DNA of 64,000 nucleotides. Origin: DATNPX01 sp036702975. GTDB lineage: Bacteria; Cyanobacteriota; Vampirovibrionia; Obscuribacterales; Obscuribacteraceae. Within the stretch, counting starts at the first letter, position 1, and each line of letters opens with the position of its first letter. The position numbers and the translations under genes were made by a program. Positions 17,487 through 26,691 of this stretch are shown one piece after another. The DNA lies in assembly GCA_036702975.1 (NCBI GenBank), contig DATNPX010000026.1:124001-188000 (forward strand), in the 5' to 3' direction. The notes under the pieces are model-generated. The model was not told where the DNA came from, did no database searches, and saw only the letters and a list, made by a program, of their open reading frames with translations.

Positions 17487-19112
17487 CTAACTCTTTCCGG
17501 CATATCCCATAAGAAAGGTAATAATGACAGAAGTGCTATTCATACACGCATGCGCAACAATCGTAGGAATCAACGAGCGGGTGCGTTCATAGACAAAAGC
17601 GAGCAGACAACCGGCGGCTGTCAACTGCACAAGCTGCCCCGGGTCTGCATGAAACAATGCGAAAATAGCGCCGCTGATTAAGACAGATATCCAAACAGAA
17701 AAGCGCTTACGAAGCCATCCAAACAAGAGGGCCCGGAAGACCACCTCTTCGCCGACTGGTGCAAGAAAACCAATAGCTAGCAATGAAAAAGTGATTGTTC
17801 CAAATGCCGGCTCAGTCGACCACGTAATGAGTTGTGCACTGACAGGATTGTTCGTGGTGTCGTGAATATAGGCTGAGGATAAAAACGCCCAGGCGGTATC
17901 AAACAGTATCAATGTGCCGAACGCCCCCACTCCAGTCGCAATCAAGCGTGGATATTCGCGCGGCTTGGCATCGAGCGAAAGCAATTCCCAGGCTGATGTT
18001 GTTTTCAGACCTCGCAGTAAAAAGAGATACAAGCCGGTAAAATATCCGGCGATCATTCCACCTACACCAATTGCAAGAGACAATTTTTCAGCCATGGCAG
18101 TGCCCATTATTTTTTCGGTAATGAGCCAGCCAATGCCCATGACTAGAAGTTGGAAATAAACTGTGAACAGAAAAATTCCATAGACTTGCCTAAAAGTAGG
18201 CAATTTCGAATGAAAATTTTCGCGATTCGGCAAAAATTTTGTCCTACAAAAAATACCAAGAAATAATGCAATCACGCCGATGACGTTCACGCCATACACA
18301 AGCAAAAGAACCGCCACAAGTGCGGGCAAAACTTCAGCAGACCGAGCATCTCGTGCTGACTCAATGGCTTGAGCAATGGAGCTATCGGCAAATTGTTTGC
18401 TCGCCAGCAAACGCGCGGTGTCTCGATACCATCCCTTGGGAAGATTATCTAAAGTCGTTAAAATTTCGTCTTTGTCTTTGTCTTGGGAATTGTCTTTGTC
18501 CTCGTCTTTGTCTCTGTCTTCGCTCGTTTGTCTGGTCAAGTCTTTTTTGCATGTCACCGCTTCGACCGTTGCGACCAAACCAGTCGAATCCTCGCGCTTT
18601 GACTTTTCCAGAATCGCACAAGCGGCATCATCCTCGCCAAGCGCACGCGTTACCAGGGCATATTCGGCACACCAAACAACATATTTTGAAAACCACTTAC
18701 TTTTTCGTTTTGGGCGGTGCGCAGTTCTCTCTTTCAAAAAGGCTTGTGTTTCTTTGAGCAATGCCTTTTCAGACTCAAGCGGATAGCCAAGGTCTACTCC
18801 TGCCTTAAGAAGTTGGCTGCGCTTCTCTGCATATGGCATGATGGCAGCTAGATTGAGTGATATAGTCGAACTTTCAATCCCGGCCTTAATTATCGAGTCA
18901 CGTCCTTCTTGTCGCAGATGTGACACTAGAGGGATACAAATCAGCGCCACTAACGGCACAGTAGCAAAGCCCAGTAAAAAATTTATGGCGACTGTTCGAG
19001 CCTGCCCCGTTGTGCAAAAAACGACTATTAAAGCAATGATCGATGCCACTGCGAACAGTCCGCAAATAAGCAACAATAACAGCACCGGTAATAGTTCTAA
19101 AAAGCTCTGCAA
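17487..19112 (-). CDS. CPBP family intramembrane metalloprotease, 541 aa
   Basis: The C-terminal half is a CPBP (CAAX/Rce1-like) membrane protease: GEEVVFR gives Glu455, Glu456 and Arg460, with His488 (ALFHAD) and His521/Asn525 (HACMN) completing the usual metal/catalytic set. Residues 1-70 contain two membrane segments; residues 75-250 form a soluble insert with a short Asp/Lys-rich tract (198-216) encoded by a hexamer-like DNA repeat at about 18465-18530. Several further membrane segments span 260-540. The family cleaves within or near membranes in prenyl-protein processing, bacteriocin immunity or regulation; the substrate here is unknown. The soluble insert is unusually large. Confidence 0.88.
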   Translation of the reverse strand: MQSFLELLPVLLLLLICGLFAVASIIALIVVFCTTGQARTVAINFLLGFATVPLVALICIPLVSHLRQEGRDSIIKAGIESSTISLNLAAIMPYAEKRSQLLKAGVDLGYPLESEKALLKETQAFLKERTAHRPKRKSKWFSKYVVWCAEYALVTRALGEDDAACAILEKSKREDSTGLVATVEAVTCKKDLTRQTSEDRDKDEDKDNSQDKDKDEILTTLDNLPKGWYRDTARLLASKQFADSSIAQAIESARDARSAEVLPALVAVLLLVYGVNVIGVIALFLGIFCRTKFLPNRENFHSKLPTFRQVYGIFLFTVYFQLLVMGIGWLITEKIMGTAMAEKLSLAIGVGGMIAGYFTGLYLFLLRGLKTTSAWELLSLDAKPREYPRLIATGVGAFGTLILFDTAWAFLSSAYIHDTTNNPVSAQLITWSTEPAFGTITFSLLAIGFLAPVGEEVVFRALLFGWLRKRFSVWISVLISGAIFALFHADPGQLVQLTAAGCLLAFVYERTRSLIPTIVAHACMNSTSVIITFLMGYAGKS

Positions 19113-19195
19113 TTTCGGCTCTCTGGTTCACATCATCATCTTAGAATGAAGGTGAAAAAACGGCTGCAAACAAAAGGTACAGTACTCAACAGTAC

Positions 19196-20326
19196 TCATT
19201 TAATTAGCCCACGTAATTCATACCAATGCAAGACATGGAACTGATAAGCAGCTCTCTCCAAAAGTGACGAATATCTTCCCTTCCTAAAAGACATAGATTG
19301 CATGCCTTTTTGAGTCGATTCACAAATTTCAATGTCTTGCTGCTGCACAATATGTGTGCTCGCGATGTCTTCACGGATACGTTTGCGCGATTCCCAGTCT
19401 TCGAGATTTTCATAGTCGAAGAAGAAATCGAACGTTACACGGCAACGGTCGACGGCGAGGGGTTCTACGATATTGAACTCCATCATGTTTCCATAGCGAT
19501 TGATGAAGAGATTCGGATATAAGAAGCAGTAGGCTACTTTGTTACCGAGTCTGGGATCAGGATTTTTAGTAGGTCCATATTGCACTGAACTGCGATTGAA
19601 TACCCGCACCTCGAACTTATCTAAATTCAGATGTTCAGCCAACTGTTCATGCGCATAAACGCAGTGATAGCAACCATCAAGAGAGTTATCTACAAATACT
19701 TTCCAATTACAATTAAATTCATAAACGACGCGTTTAGAGTATTTCAACTTCGTCCAATTAGACGCCTCCAAAATCTCATTTAGGTCTTTCACGTCTTCTT
19801 TCAGGTTACGCGGATTAGACAAGCCGCCAAAAGGTCCGTCTAAATCGAGGAAAATGAGCGGCCCCCATGTATCAACACAAATAGGAGGTAATCCGGCTCG
19901 CTCTTTATTGAATTCACGCTGAGGACCAATCAGTGGTGCCTTTTTCAAACTTCCATCGTGGTTGTATTCCCAACCGTGGAATGGACACTGAAAAAAGGAA
20001 CAGCTTACATGGCCACCTTCTTCCTGCCTGGCGACAATTGCACCCTTGTGCCTGCAAACATTATGGTGAGCATACAACTTACCATCATCTGCACTCCGAA
20101 CGACTACAAAAGGGTTGCCAGCAATTTCGCCGGTGAAATATTGACTCGGATTCTCCACCTGGTCAAGCCTACCGACCGGCAACCAACAACGTTCGAAAAT
20201 GCGCGACACTTCCTGCTGATAAAATTTGGAATCTGTGTACCATGAGCGAGGAGGAGTCGTACTATCTTCTATTCCTCTGCTAGGGTCCCACTGCTCGAGC
20301 AGTTCGTCAAAGTCTTTGTAGACCAT
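19196..20326 (-). CDS. Rieske non-heme iron oxygenase, alpha-subunit type
   Basis: Residues 91-117 hold the Rieske [2Fe-2S] ligands Cys91, His93, Cys114 and His117 (CRHKG and CPFHGW). The catalytic domain has the mononuclear iron motif with His221 and His226 (DGCYH, YAHE) and Asp331. The C-terminal STQKGMQSMSF..GR region resembles choline monooxygenase and GbcA-like enzymes more than classical aromatic dioxygenases. At 376 residues it is of normal length. A reductase or ferredoxin partner is not adjacent. The reaction is an NAD(P)H-dependent hydroxylation or demethylation; the substrate is undetermined, with quaternary amines a reasonable guess. Confidence 0.9.
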   Translation of the reverse strand: MVYKDFDELLEQWDPSRGIEDSTTPPRSWYTDSKFYQQEVSRIFERCWLPVGRLDQVENPSQYFTGEIAGNPFVVVRSADDGKLYAHHNVCRHKGAIVARQEEGGHVSCSFFQCPFHGWEYNHDGSLKKAPLIGPQREFNKERAGLPPICVDTWGPLIFLDLDGPFGGLSNPRNLKEDVKDLNEILEASNWTKLKYSKRVVYEFNCNWKVFVDNSLDGCYHCVYAHEQLAEHLNLDKFEVRVFNRSSVQYGPTKNPDPRLGNKVAYCFLYPNLFINRYGNMMEFNIVEPLAVDRCRVTFDFFFDYENLEDWESRKRIREDIASTHIVQQQDIEICESTQKGMQSMSFRKGRYSSLLERAAYQFHVLHWYELRGLIK

Positions 20327-20355
20327 AGTCAGTCACCCATCCGCACGTTGTGGAG

Positions 20356-20399
20356 ACAAAAAACAAAAAAAGAAAGATAGGCAAAGGTATCTTGCCTAC
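20356..20399 (-). terminator. Rho-independent terminator between fabV and Rieske gene
   Basis: Stem TAGGCAA (20378-20384) pairs with TTGCCTA (20392-20398) around a seven-base loop. Read on the minus strand, the stem is followed by a T-rich tract complementary to 20357-20376. It lies just after the fabV stop. Confidence 0.75.
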
Positions 20400-20469
20400 C
20401 CTCTCAAACTATCTAGCCCGTCGAGCATATCGCCTAAACGTAAGCAGCATTCCTGCTTGTTAAGCGCCC

Positions 20470-21675
20470 TTAGACTTTGGTTGGATCCACCGGTGCATCG
20501 TAATCGACGCCAGGAAATCCAAAACCAAAGAGCCTGAGGAACTCTTTTCTATATCCGTCGTAATCAGAAATCGACTTCAAGTTCTCAGTCGTTACTTGCG
20601 GCCATAGACTCTCAACTTCCTTCTGTACATCGTCTTGCATTTCCTTATCATCAACGCGAATCCGACCTTCCGAATCCAACGAAGGCTTGTGGTTATTGTA
20701 AAGCTGGTCGGCGAAGAGACGATACATCTGTTCTATGCAACCTTCATGCAATCCCTTAGCCTTCATCACTTTGTAGAGCAAAGAAACATATAGGGGTACA
20801 ACTGGAATAGCAGAACTGGCTTGTGTTACAAGAGCCTTATTAATAGACACGTAAGCGTGAATATCTTGAGCCTTGAATTTTTCGGTGATATCGCGGGCAG
20901 TGCCTTCCAGATCTGCTTTCGCGCGACCGATGGTTCCATCTTTATAAATTGGCCAGGTTACCTTAGGTCCGATGTACGAATAGGCAACAGTAGTCGCGCC
21001 TTTTGCCAGCACTCCGGCGGCACTCAGCGCATCCATCCACATCTTCCAGTCTTCACCACCCATAACAGCAACAGTGTCATCTAAATCCTGCTGGTTGCCT
21101 GGCTCAATAGTTACTTCTTTGACCAGGTCTTTGTCAGTGTCTAGAGTTTTGGCTGTGAAGGTCTGCCCAATTGGCTTCAACGCCGAGTTATATGTGACTT
21201 TGGTCTTCGGATGCGTGCGGCGTGGAGAAGCAAGGCTATACACAACTAAATCGACTTGACCCATGTCAGCTTTGATCGCAGCAATGGTCTGCTCCTTAAT
21301 CTCATCAGAGAAAGCGTCTCCATTGATGTTCTTGGCGTATAATCCGGCTTCCGCCGCCTTTTTGGCGAATGCTTCCGAGTTGTACCAGCCAGCTGTGGCA
21401 GGCTTCGAACCATCTGGCAATTTTTCGAAGAAAACACCCAGAGTTTTTGCCTTACCGCCAAATGCGGCTACGATGCGCGATGCCAGCCCGTAGCCAGTAG
21501 ACGAACCAATGACAAGCACGTTTTTTGGGGCACCTTCGATAGGAGAATTCTTCTTGACATAATCAATCTGCTCCTGAACGTGCGCTGTACAGCCAGTCGG
21601 GTGCGACGTTATGCAAATGAAACCGCGGATTTTGGGCTTAATGACTACCTGTGGATTTTCTGTCGCTGTGCTCAT
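20470..21675 (-). CDS. fabV: Trans-2-enoyl-CoA/ACP reductase FabV (NADH)
   Basis: A 401-residue protein matching the FabV family along its length: N-terminal IKPKIRGFICITSHPTGC, the dinucleotide-binding segment VLVIGSSTGYGLASRI (about 53-68) and the active-site motif Tyr-x8-Lys (YSYIGPKVTWPIYK around residues 233-246). FabV reduces trans-2-enoyl thioesters in type II fatty acid synthesis or in wax-ester/butanoate-type pathways and is usually insensitive to triclosan. It is transcribed alone and ends at a strong terminator. GAGAG lies upstream of the ATG. Confidence 0.96.
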   Translation of the reverse strand: MSTATENPQVVIKPKIRGFICITSHPTGCTAHVQEQIDYVKKNSPIEGAPKNVLVIGSSTGYGLASRIVAAFGGKAKTLGVFFEKLPDGSKPATAGWYNSEAFAKKAAEAGLYAKNINGDAFSDEIKEQTIAAIKADMGQVDLVVYSLASPRRTHPKTKVTYNSALKPIGQTFTAKTLDTDKDLVKEVTIEPGNQQDLDDTVAVMGGEDWKMWMDALSAAGVLAKGATTVAYSYIGPKVTWPIYKDGTIGRAKADLEGTARDITEKFKAQDIHAYVSINKALVTQASSAIPVVPLYVSLLYKVMKAKGLHEGCIEQMYRLFADQLYNNHKPSLDSEGRIRVDDKEMQDDVQKEVESLWPQVTTENLKSISDYDGYRKEFLRLFGFGFPGVDYDAPVDPTKV

Positions 21676-21900
21676 AAAACACTCTCGGTGTGGGAAGTCA
21701 CTGATCTTCTCGTGAAACGGCTGCGGCTGTCAATTGTTGGTAAATGCTCGTGAAATCGACTGAAAGTCCGTCCTGAATGAGCGGCTGAGTTCGTGGTTTT
21801 ATTCGGCATGTATTCCGCCTTCGCTAGTGCATCCAATTGATTTGTTGGAAAGACAAGTGATATCAAAAAACTATGGGTCTCAAACGCGGCAGGGGTGTCT

Positions 21901-22578
21901 ATGCGAGCGAATACTGTTTCATCTGTGTTGGTTGCGGTGACTGATCAATTGCGTCGCACGCGGATCAAACACACGCTCGAACTTATCAATTCCGCCAATG
22001 TAATTGGCGACTCTGTCAACGTCTCAGCACTGTTGCAGCAGTGCACACAGCGACAGCCCGATATCGTGGTGTTGGACCTCGACATTAGCGAAGCCGAGAT
22101 GCTCGAGTTGGCATCGCAGATTCAAACGCGCTCTTCCCAAACCAAGATCATTCTTTTAGACCATCAATGCGAATCGAAAGAGCTGATGGCTTGGGCCGCA
22201 AGAGGAATTCTGGCCTATGCGTCGAGCGAGATGGACGCTCATATTCTGGAGTTGGCAATTTCAACTGTGGTGGCGAATTCGATCTGGATCGGTGCAAAAT
22301 TGGCAAAATGCAACGAAACAATCCTCGAAGCGCCGGCATTACAGGCAGCAGCGCTAAAGTCCAAAAATATCGACAGCGCGCTTTTGAGCACGCTCTCGGA
22401 GAGGGAGAAAGAGGTGCTGCGCCTGCTGGTGGCAGGACACAAAAATTTCGCGATTGCGCAAGCACTTGCGATTAGTCCGGAAACTATCAAATCGCACATG
22501 CGACGTATCATGGAAAAGTTATCGGTCCGGGACCGCACACAATTGGTAATCAAAGTGCTTCAACAAGGCGCTGCCTGA
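21901..22578 (+). CDS. LuxR/NarL-type response regulator with atypical receiver
   Basis: ATG at 21901 follows AGGGG at five bases and is preferred over an in-frame GTG two codons earlier; the protein is 225 residues. The C-terminal 60 residues are a LuxR-type HTH (LSEREKEVLRLL, ETIKSHMRRIMEKL). The N-terminal half resembles a receiver with a candidate phospho-Asp59 (VVLDLD), but the usual acidic pair is reduced to one Asp and the conserved Lys of the last strand is replaced (GILAYASS). It is an orphan without a neighbouring kinase, so phosphorylation-independent control is possible. Confidence 0.88.
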   Translation: MRANTVSSVLVAVTDQLRRTRIKHTLELINSANVIGDSVNVSALLQQCTQRQPDIVVLDLDISEAEMLELASQIQTRSSQTKIILLDHQCESKELMAWAARGILAYASSEMDAHILELAISTVVANSIWIGAKLAKCNETILEAPALQAAALKSKNIDSALLSTLSEREKEVLRLLVAGHKNFAIAQALAISPETIKSHMRRIMEKLSVRDRTQLVIKVLQQGAA

Positions 22579-22673
22579 CCCGCAGCTTCCCGGCGCACGA
22601 ATCGCAGTTGCTTAGGCCATAGCCGGCAGCTGCTCTGCGCATTTCAGGCTTGCCACATGCTCAGAACTCGAGG

Positions 22674-23291
22674 CTAACGGTAGACAGCAAATGTACTCGA
22701 CTTACTGTTCTTCAGTTCTTTAGGCGCTTCGAACTTGCGCGCAGTTTCAGTCACTTCTTTTATACGGTCAACTCGGAATATCAAGGCTTGGTCGAGTTCA
22801 TGGCAGTAAGCAACCATCTTCCAAACATTTTCATCGAGATTAACTTTAAGCGGATTGAGTGTGAGTGCGTCCACGGACTCACGTGCAAAACTGTAGTACT
22901 GGACAGACACCGAATGATGGTCCTTCAGGGCTTTTTGAAGGACTGGCAGACTGAGATCCGTAGAATAAATTGGGAAATTGTAGCTGGCGTTGTCTGGCGT
23001 CGCCTCAACAAATTCAGGGTCGCTTTCGCTGTCTTGCATGCAGAAATCAATGTCGTCTTGTTCGTCACATCCCAACACTGATTCAACAATGGCGTTGGCG
23101 AGTTCGTCCGACATCGACGCCAGCTCAGGTGAAATAGCCATCGACAGCTTGTCGATGATTTCATGAATCAGCTCATCGCGCTCCTTCGCATGAATAGTGA
23201 CACCGGCCACAAGTTTGTCCAACAATCTCGCACTCGTCAGCAAGAGGATCCCTTCTTCCTGACTGAATTTCAGGGAAAATTTGTTATCCAT
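22674..23291 (-). CDS. WYL-domain protein without a DNA-binding domain
   Basis: ATG at 23291 has AGGA eight bases upstream and is preferred over the GTG two codons before it (205 residues). Residues about 120-190 form a WYL domain: LQKALKDHHSVSVQYYS, LNPLKV, ENVWKMVAYCH, and the closing FRVDRIKEV. In most WYL regulators this ligand-sensing domain follows a HTH; here the N-terminal 110 residues are acidic and helical with no obvious HTH. It may regulate by protein contact or be a stand-alone sensor. It follows argS on the same strand with a 93-base gap that holds a perfect inverted repeat. Confidence 0.8.
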   Translation of the reverse strand: MDNKFSLKFSQEEGILLLTSARLLDKLVAGVTIHAKERDELIHEIIDKLSMAISPELASMSDELANAIVESVLGCDEQDDIDFCMQDSESDPEFVEATPDNASYNFPIYSTDLSLPVLQKALKDHHSVSVQYYSFARESVDALTLNPLKVNLDENVWKMVAYCHELDQALIFRVDRIKEVTETARKFEAPKELKNSKSSTFAVYR

Positions 23292-23307
23292 GTGCACATT
23301 CCTAGGA

Positions 23308-23339
23308 ACTAAGCCTTATTTAACTAGCATACGCTTAGT
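23308..23339. promoter_or_regulatory. Inverted repeat upstream of the WYL gene
   Basis: ACTAAGC (23308-23314) and GCTTAGT (23333-23339) are a perfect 7-base inverted repeat with an 18-base spacer, just upstream of the WYL start. No T-tract follows, so an operator or RNA hairpin is more likely than a terminator. Confidence 0.35.
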
Positions 23340-23390
23340 CGTGAATTTGCGCACGGTCTTGGATTAAATAGCGGGATTAAGATAGCTGGG

Positions 23391-25160
23391 CTACATTCTG
23401 TCCGGGGCTGAAACGCCAATCACAGCCAGGGCGTTAGCCAACACCTGCCGAGTTGCGATTATCAGACCCAAACTAGCTTTGGTGGCAACCGCATCATCTG
23501 TAATGACACGGCTAACTTCGTAGAACTTCTGCAAATCATTGGCGACATCGAAAGCAAAGCGTGCAATCCGCCCAGGTTGCCGATTTATCGTCGCTTCATT
23601 AATTTCAGCAGGGAACGATTGCAACGTCATCACGAGCCGTTTTTGATGAGCGAAAATCTCGGGATCGCTGGAGAAGGCAGGCTCGAAGACAGAGGCGTCT
23701 GTCTTGTACTCCTTAAGGTAAGTTGCGAACTGCTGTTCAGTGAGCACTGGTGGCTCTTCAGTGCCTTTATCTACATTAACTTGAGGCTCAAGCGCTCTTC
23801 TTAAAATTGCACAGCATCGCGCGTGAGCATACTGAATGTAGAAGGCCGGGTTCTCGCGACTAGTCTTCTTTGCCAGTTCCAAGTCGAAAGCGATCGGGTT
23901 TTGCGGATTAGATTCAGCCAGGTAGTAGCGCACAGCATCGGCACCGACCTCGTCCATCACATCGGCTAGCATGACCACGGTGCCCTTCCTCTTCGCCATG
24001 CGCACCAGCTGTCCGTCTCTGGAGAGGCTGACAATCTGAGTAAGCACTACTTCCAATTTATCGGCGTCCTGTCCAAGCGCCGTCATCGCGGCCTTCAGAC
24101 CAGGCACCTGCCCGTGGTGATCAGCGCCCCAGATATTAATCATCAAGTCATAGCCACGGCGATATTTATCTAGATGATAAGCCGCATCGTTTGCAAGATA
24201 TGTTGTAGCGCCGGTTCCTTTACGTAGCACACGCGGTCGCTGGTCTCCAAGCTCGTCAGCCTTCAACCAGAGAGCACCTTCAGATTCGTATGCATAGCCA
24301 TGCTTGCGAAACTCCTCCAAAACCTCAGCAACTTTTCCCTGTTGATGCAGGGTCGTTTCAGAGAACCATCTATCAAACACTATGCGAAGCGCTCGCAGAA
24401 CGTCTTCGTGTTGCTGCCGCGACTTGCTCTTAGTTAGTTCGCCAAGTTTGGCCCGACCTTCTTGGTCAGACAACGAAAGATACTTATCACCAATGTCGGC
24501 GATAATGCTATCAACATAATCTACTAGCGAGTCTTCCGGATACCCGGTCTCCGGATACGGCACGTCTTTGTTCTGACGGCGCTGATAGATAGCCCAGGCG
24601 CATGCGCCTAGAGCATTCATTTGCTCGCCGATATCGTTGATATAAAATTCTTCCTCTACATCGTAGCCAGCAAACTTCATTAGATTTGCAAGGCAGCTTC
24701 CGAAGACAGCATTACGTCCATGCCCTATATGCAGCTCGCCAGTGGGATTTGCGGACACATATTCGATGTTGATCCGTTTGCCTTTGCCCAAATCAGTACG
24801 GCCAAAATTTTCACCTTGCTTGTGAATTTCTCGCAGTGCAGATGCGAGCCACGCCGTGCCCAACTTAAAGTTCAAGAAACCCGGAGGAGCCACTGCTACG
24901 CTAGTTATAGCGTTGACATCAGTGCGCGGATTTTCCCTAACATGTTTGGCGATCGCTTCGGCAATTTTGATTGGTGGCATTTTGGCACCACCAGCTAACT
25001 TTAAAGCGATACCACAAGCCAAATCACCATGATCCGCGAGTTTCGGCTTCTCAATTACAACTGGCACTTCAACGTTTTCTAGCGCACCAAGACTCTTCTC
25101 TTTGACAGAAGCCTCAAGAGCGTCATCAATTATTCCTTTGAGCTGTTCGCGAATTAACAT
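23391..25160 (-). CDS. argS: Arginyl-tRNA synthetase
   Basis: Class I synthetase of 589 residues, standard length for ArgS. It has the N-terminal Add1-like domain (1-110), the HIGH motif (HIGHGRN, residues 144-150) within VSANPTGELHIGH, the ArgRS-typical KMSKS variant MAKRKG, and the C-terminal anticodon-binding helical bundle with FYIQYAHAR. It charges tRNA-Arg with arginine in the cytosol. No paralogue is visible in the window. Confidence 0.98.
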   Translation of the reverse strand: MLIREQLKGIIDDALEASVKEKSLGALENVEVPVVIEKPKLADHGDLACGIALKLAGGAKMPPIKIAEAIAKHVRENPRTDVNAITSVAVAPPGFLNFKLGTAWLASALREIHKQGENFGRTDLGKGKRINIEYVSANPTGELHIGHGRNAVFGSCLANLMKFAGYDVEEEFYINDIGEQMNALGACAWAIYQRRQNKDVPYPETGYPEDSLVDYVDSIIADIGDKYLSLSDQEGRAKLGELTKSKSRQQHEDVLRALRIVFDRWFSETTLHQQGKVAEVLEEFRKHGYAYESEGALWLKADELGDQRPRVLRKGTGATTYLANDAAYHLDKYRRGYDLMINIWGADHHGQVPGLKAAMTALGQDADKLEVVLTQIVSLSRDGQLVRMAKRKGTVVMLADVMDEVGADAVRYYLAESNPQNPIAFDLELAKKTSRENPAFYIQYAHARCCAILRRALEPQVNVDKGTEEPPVLTEQQFATYLKEYKTDASVFEPAFSSDPEIFAHQKRLVMTLQSFPAEINEATINRQPGRIARFAFDVANDLQKFYEVSRVITDDAVATKASLGLIIATRQVLANALAVIGVSAPDRM

Positions 25161-25330
25161 GAAACCAGTCCCGGGTAGCCTGGGGATACGAGTCGGGTCG
25201 ACTTTGAAACCAAAGTCAACTCAACGATACCCAATGATAGTACATTCGCCCGGCGGGGCGGGCTCACAGTGATCAATAATGAACGGGACTTTTCAATGAA
25301 ACGTATAGGCAGCCCCTGGGTGGCATCCCC

Positions 25331-25365
25331 CCAAAAACAGCGCCCAGCCAATAGTGGCTGGGCGC
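25331..25365 (-). terminator. Rho-independent terminator
   Basis: A 10-base perfect stem GCGCCCAGCC (25340-25349) / GGCTGGGCGC (25356-25365) with a six-base loop. On the minus strand it is followed by TGTTTTTGG, and it sits just downstream of the secreted-protein gene that ends at 25392. Confidence 0.8.
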
Positions 25366-25391
25366 CGTCTCACCATAGGTCGGTCAGAACG

Positions 25392-25928
25392 TTAGTTATG
25401 ACCTTCCATGCTGTGAGAAAGATCGATATTGTAGCCAGTTAGCTCTTTTTCGAAGGAGTCACAGTCTACTTTCAAGTAACCCGCATTCCGAACGCTGCAT
25501 TCCTCGTTGTCCAAAGCGGCAAGCCTGTTTTTTAGAGGACCAATCTGCTCAGCAGGGATCCAGTTGTTGGCGATGCCTTTGTCCAACTGCTCACGCAGAA
25601 GGCGCAGCCGCTCGCCGTAAGCAGGGCGATTACCGAGACTGCTCGATATGAATGTCGAGCGAGAGGTGACTGCCGGTCGGTCACCAACTATCACCGTTCG
25701 GCGCTCAATCGTATCATCAGCCAACGCTGGCGCAGGGCTGACCAGTACAGTGCTCGCTTCCGGTGCTACCTCTACAGTTCGAGTTGTGGTGGTTGTTGTC
25801 GGAGTGACTAACAGACCAGGTACAGGTGCCAAAATTACTTCGTCCGCCTGAGCAGGCATCGACAAACCGATTGTCGTCGCCAATACGCCAAGGCTCGTGC
25901 CAATGTTAAATGCCTTCATAACCTTCAT
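25392..25928 (-). CDS. Secreted hypothetical protein, 178 aa
   Basis: The open frame extends upstream to 26045, but ATG at 25928 has GGAGG eight bases upstream and begins a clear signal peptide (hydrophobic LGVLATTIGLSM then PAQADE). The mature part starts with a Thr/Val/Pro-rich stretch (about 30-75) and continues with a charged helical region (GERLRLLREQLDKGI) ending near a Cys pair (CSVRNAGYLKVDC). Family not recognised; exported to the periplasm or surface. A strong terminator follows. Confidence 0.8.
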   Translation of the reverse strand: MKVMKAFNIGTSLGVLATTIGLSMPAQADEVILAPVPGLLVTPTTTTTTRTVEVAPEASTVLVSPAPALADDTIERRTVIVGDRPAVTSRSTFISSSLGNRPAYGERLRLLREQLDKGIANNWIPAEQIGPLKNRLAALDNEECSVRNAGYLKVDCDSFEKELTGYNIDLSHSMEGHN

Positions 25929-26157
25929 CCCTAACGCCTCCGTCATCAATTCACTTATTTGTTTCTCTGGCATGAGGGGACGCAACACAAAACGACCCGG
26001 TTCCGAAATATGGAACTGAGCATAGAATTTGATACATCCGCACAAGAACAGACCGGTCTAGCAAGGGCTATGGGCGCTGCTTGCCGGAGGAAAGCTCATC
26101 AGAAAAAACGTCAGAAATTGGTACGGCGAAATTTTCGCCTTTTTCTTGCAAGTCGGA

Positions 26158-26691
26158 CTATCTATCAGCGGCCTTCGGGAAAGCGTTGTGGACGCGTTCT
26201 AACAAATCTTGCACTCCGTTCGGTACTTCACTTTGCCCCGAACCAGGATTTAGCTCTTGCTGACGGCGATTGATTTCAGCGTTCATCATCACTTCCAGGC
26301 TGCGTTGTTGGTTGTCGTTGAGCACAGCCCGCTTCTTCAGGAAGGTCATCATAGCTGTCTGCCGCAACTGCATCTGCTGGCGGTCAATAGCATTGTGCAG
26401 TTGAATTATTTCTAGTTGGTCGCAATGTTCGCCGATTTTCTTCCTGAGACGTTGCTGCTCATCGGCTATCATAGGTGCGGTTTCAGAATAAGTCTTTAAC
26501 CAGCCGTCTTCAATTTGCTGAATTTGCTGCGACTGTTGAGGCGACAAGTTCAGTTTGTCCCAATGTACATGGCAGTGCCCATCGGCAAGAACAGGAACAG
26601 TCACTGTCAGCACTGCCAGACCAGAGCCTGTACTTGCCGCAATGACTATTCTTCTTAGCCCGCGCACGCTGTACTTATTGTTCCGGGTCAT
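26158..26691 (-). CDS. Spy/CpxP-like periplasmic protein
   Basis: A 177-residue protein with an N-terminal hydrophobic signal or anchor (IVIAASTGSGLAVLTVTVPV) ending VLADG, then an all-helical domain with the two LTxxQ-type motifs of the Spy/CpxP/CnrX family (LNLSPQQ, 47-53; LNDNQQR, 124-130) and many Gln and Met residues. Family members are periplasmic chaperones or stress sensors. Its start overlaps the anti-sigma gene by 17 bases, so it is the third gene of the ECF sigma operon. That context supports an envelope-stress role. Confidence 0.75.
   Translation of the reverse strand: MTRNNKYSVRGLRRIVIAASTGSGLAVLTVTVPVLADGHCHVHWDKLNLSPQQSQQIQQIEDGWLKTYSETAPMIADEQQRLRKKIGEHCDQLEIIQLHNAIDRQQMQLRQTAMMTFLKKRAVLNDNQQRSLEVMMNAEINRRQQELNPGSGQSEVPNGVQDLLERVHNAFPKAADR

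Noticed and set aside
18320..18786. Leu/Cys-rich plus-strand frames
   Set aside because: They are produced by the antisense of the Asp/Lys repeat in the CPBP gene.
25154..25351. A 65-codon minus-strand frame before argS
   Set aside because: It overlaps only the argS start region and holds no signal, domain or good ribosome site; it also covers a terminator.
26126..26150. Hairpin GGCGAA/TTCGCC with a following T-run on the plus strand
   Set aside because: No plus-strand gene ends here and on the minus strand it lacks a T-tract, so it was not called a terminator.
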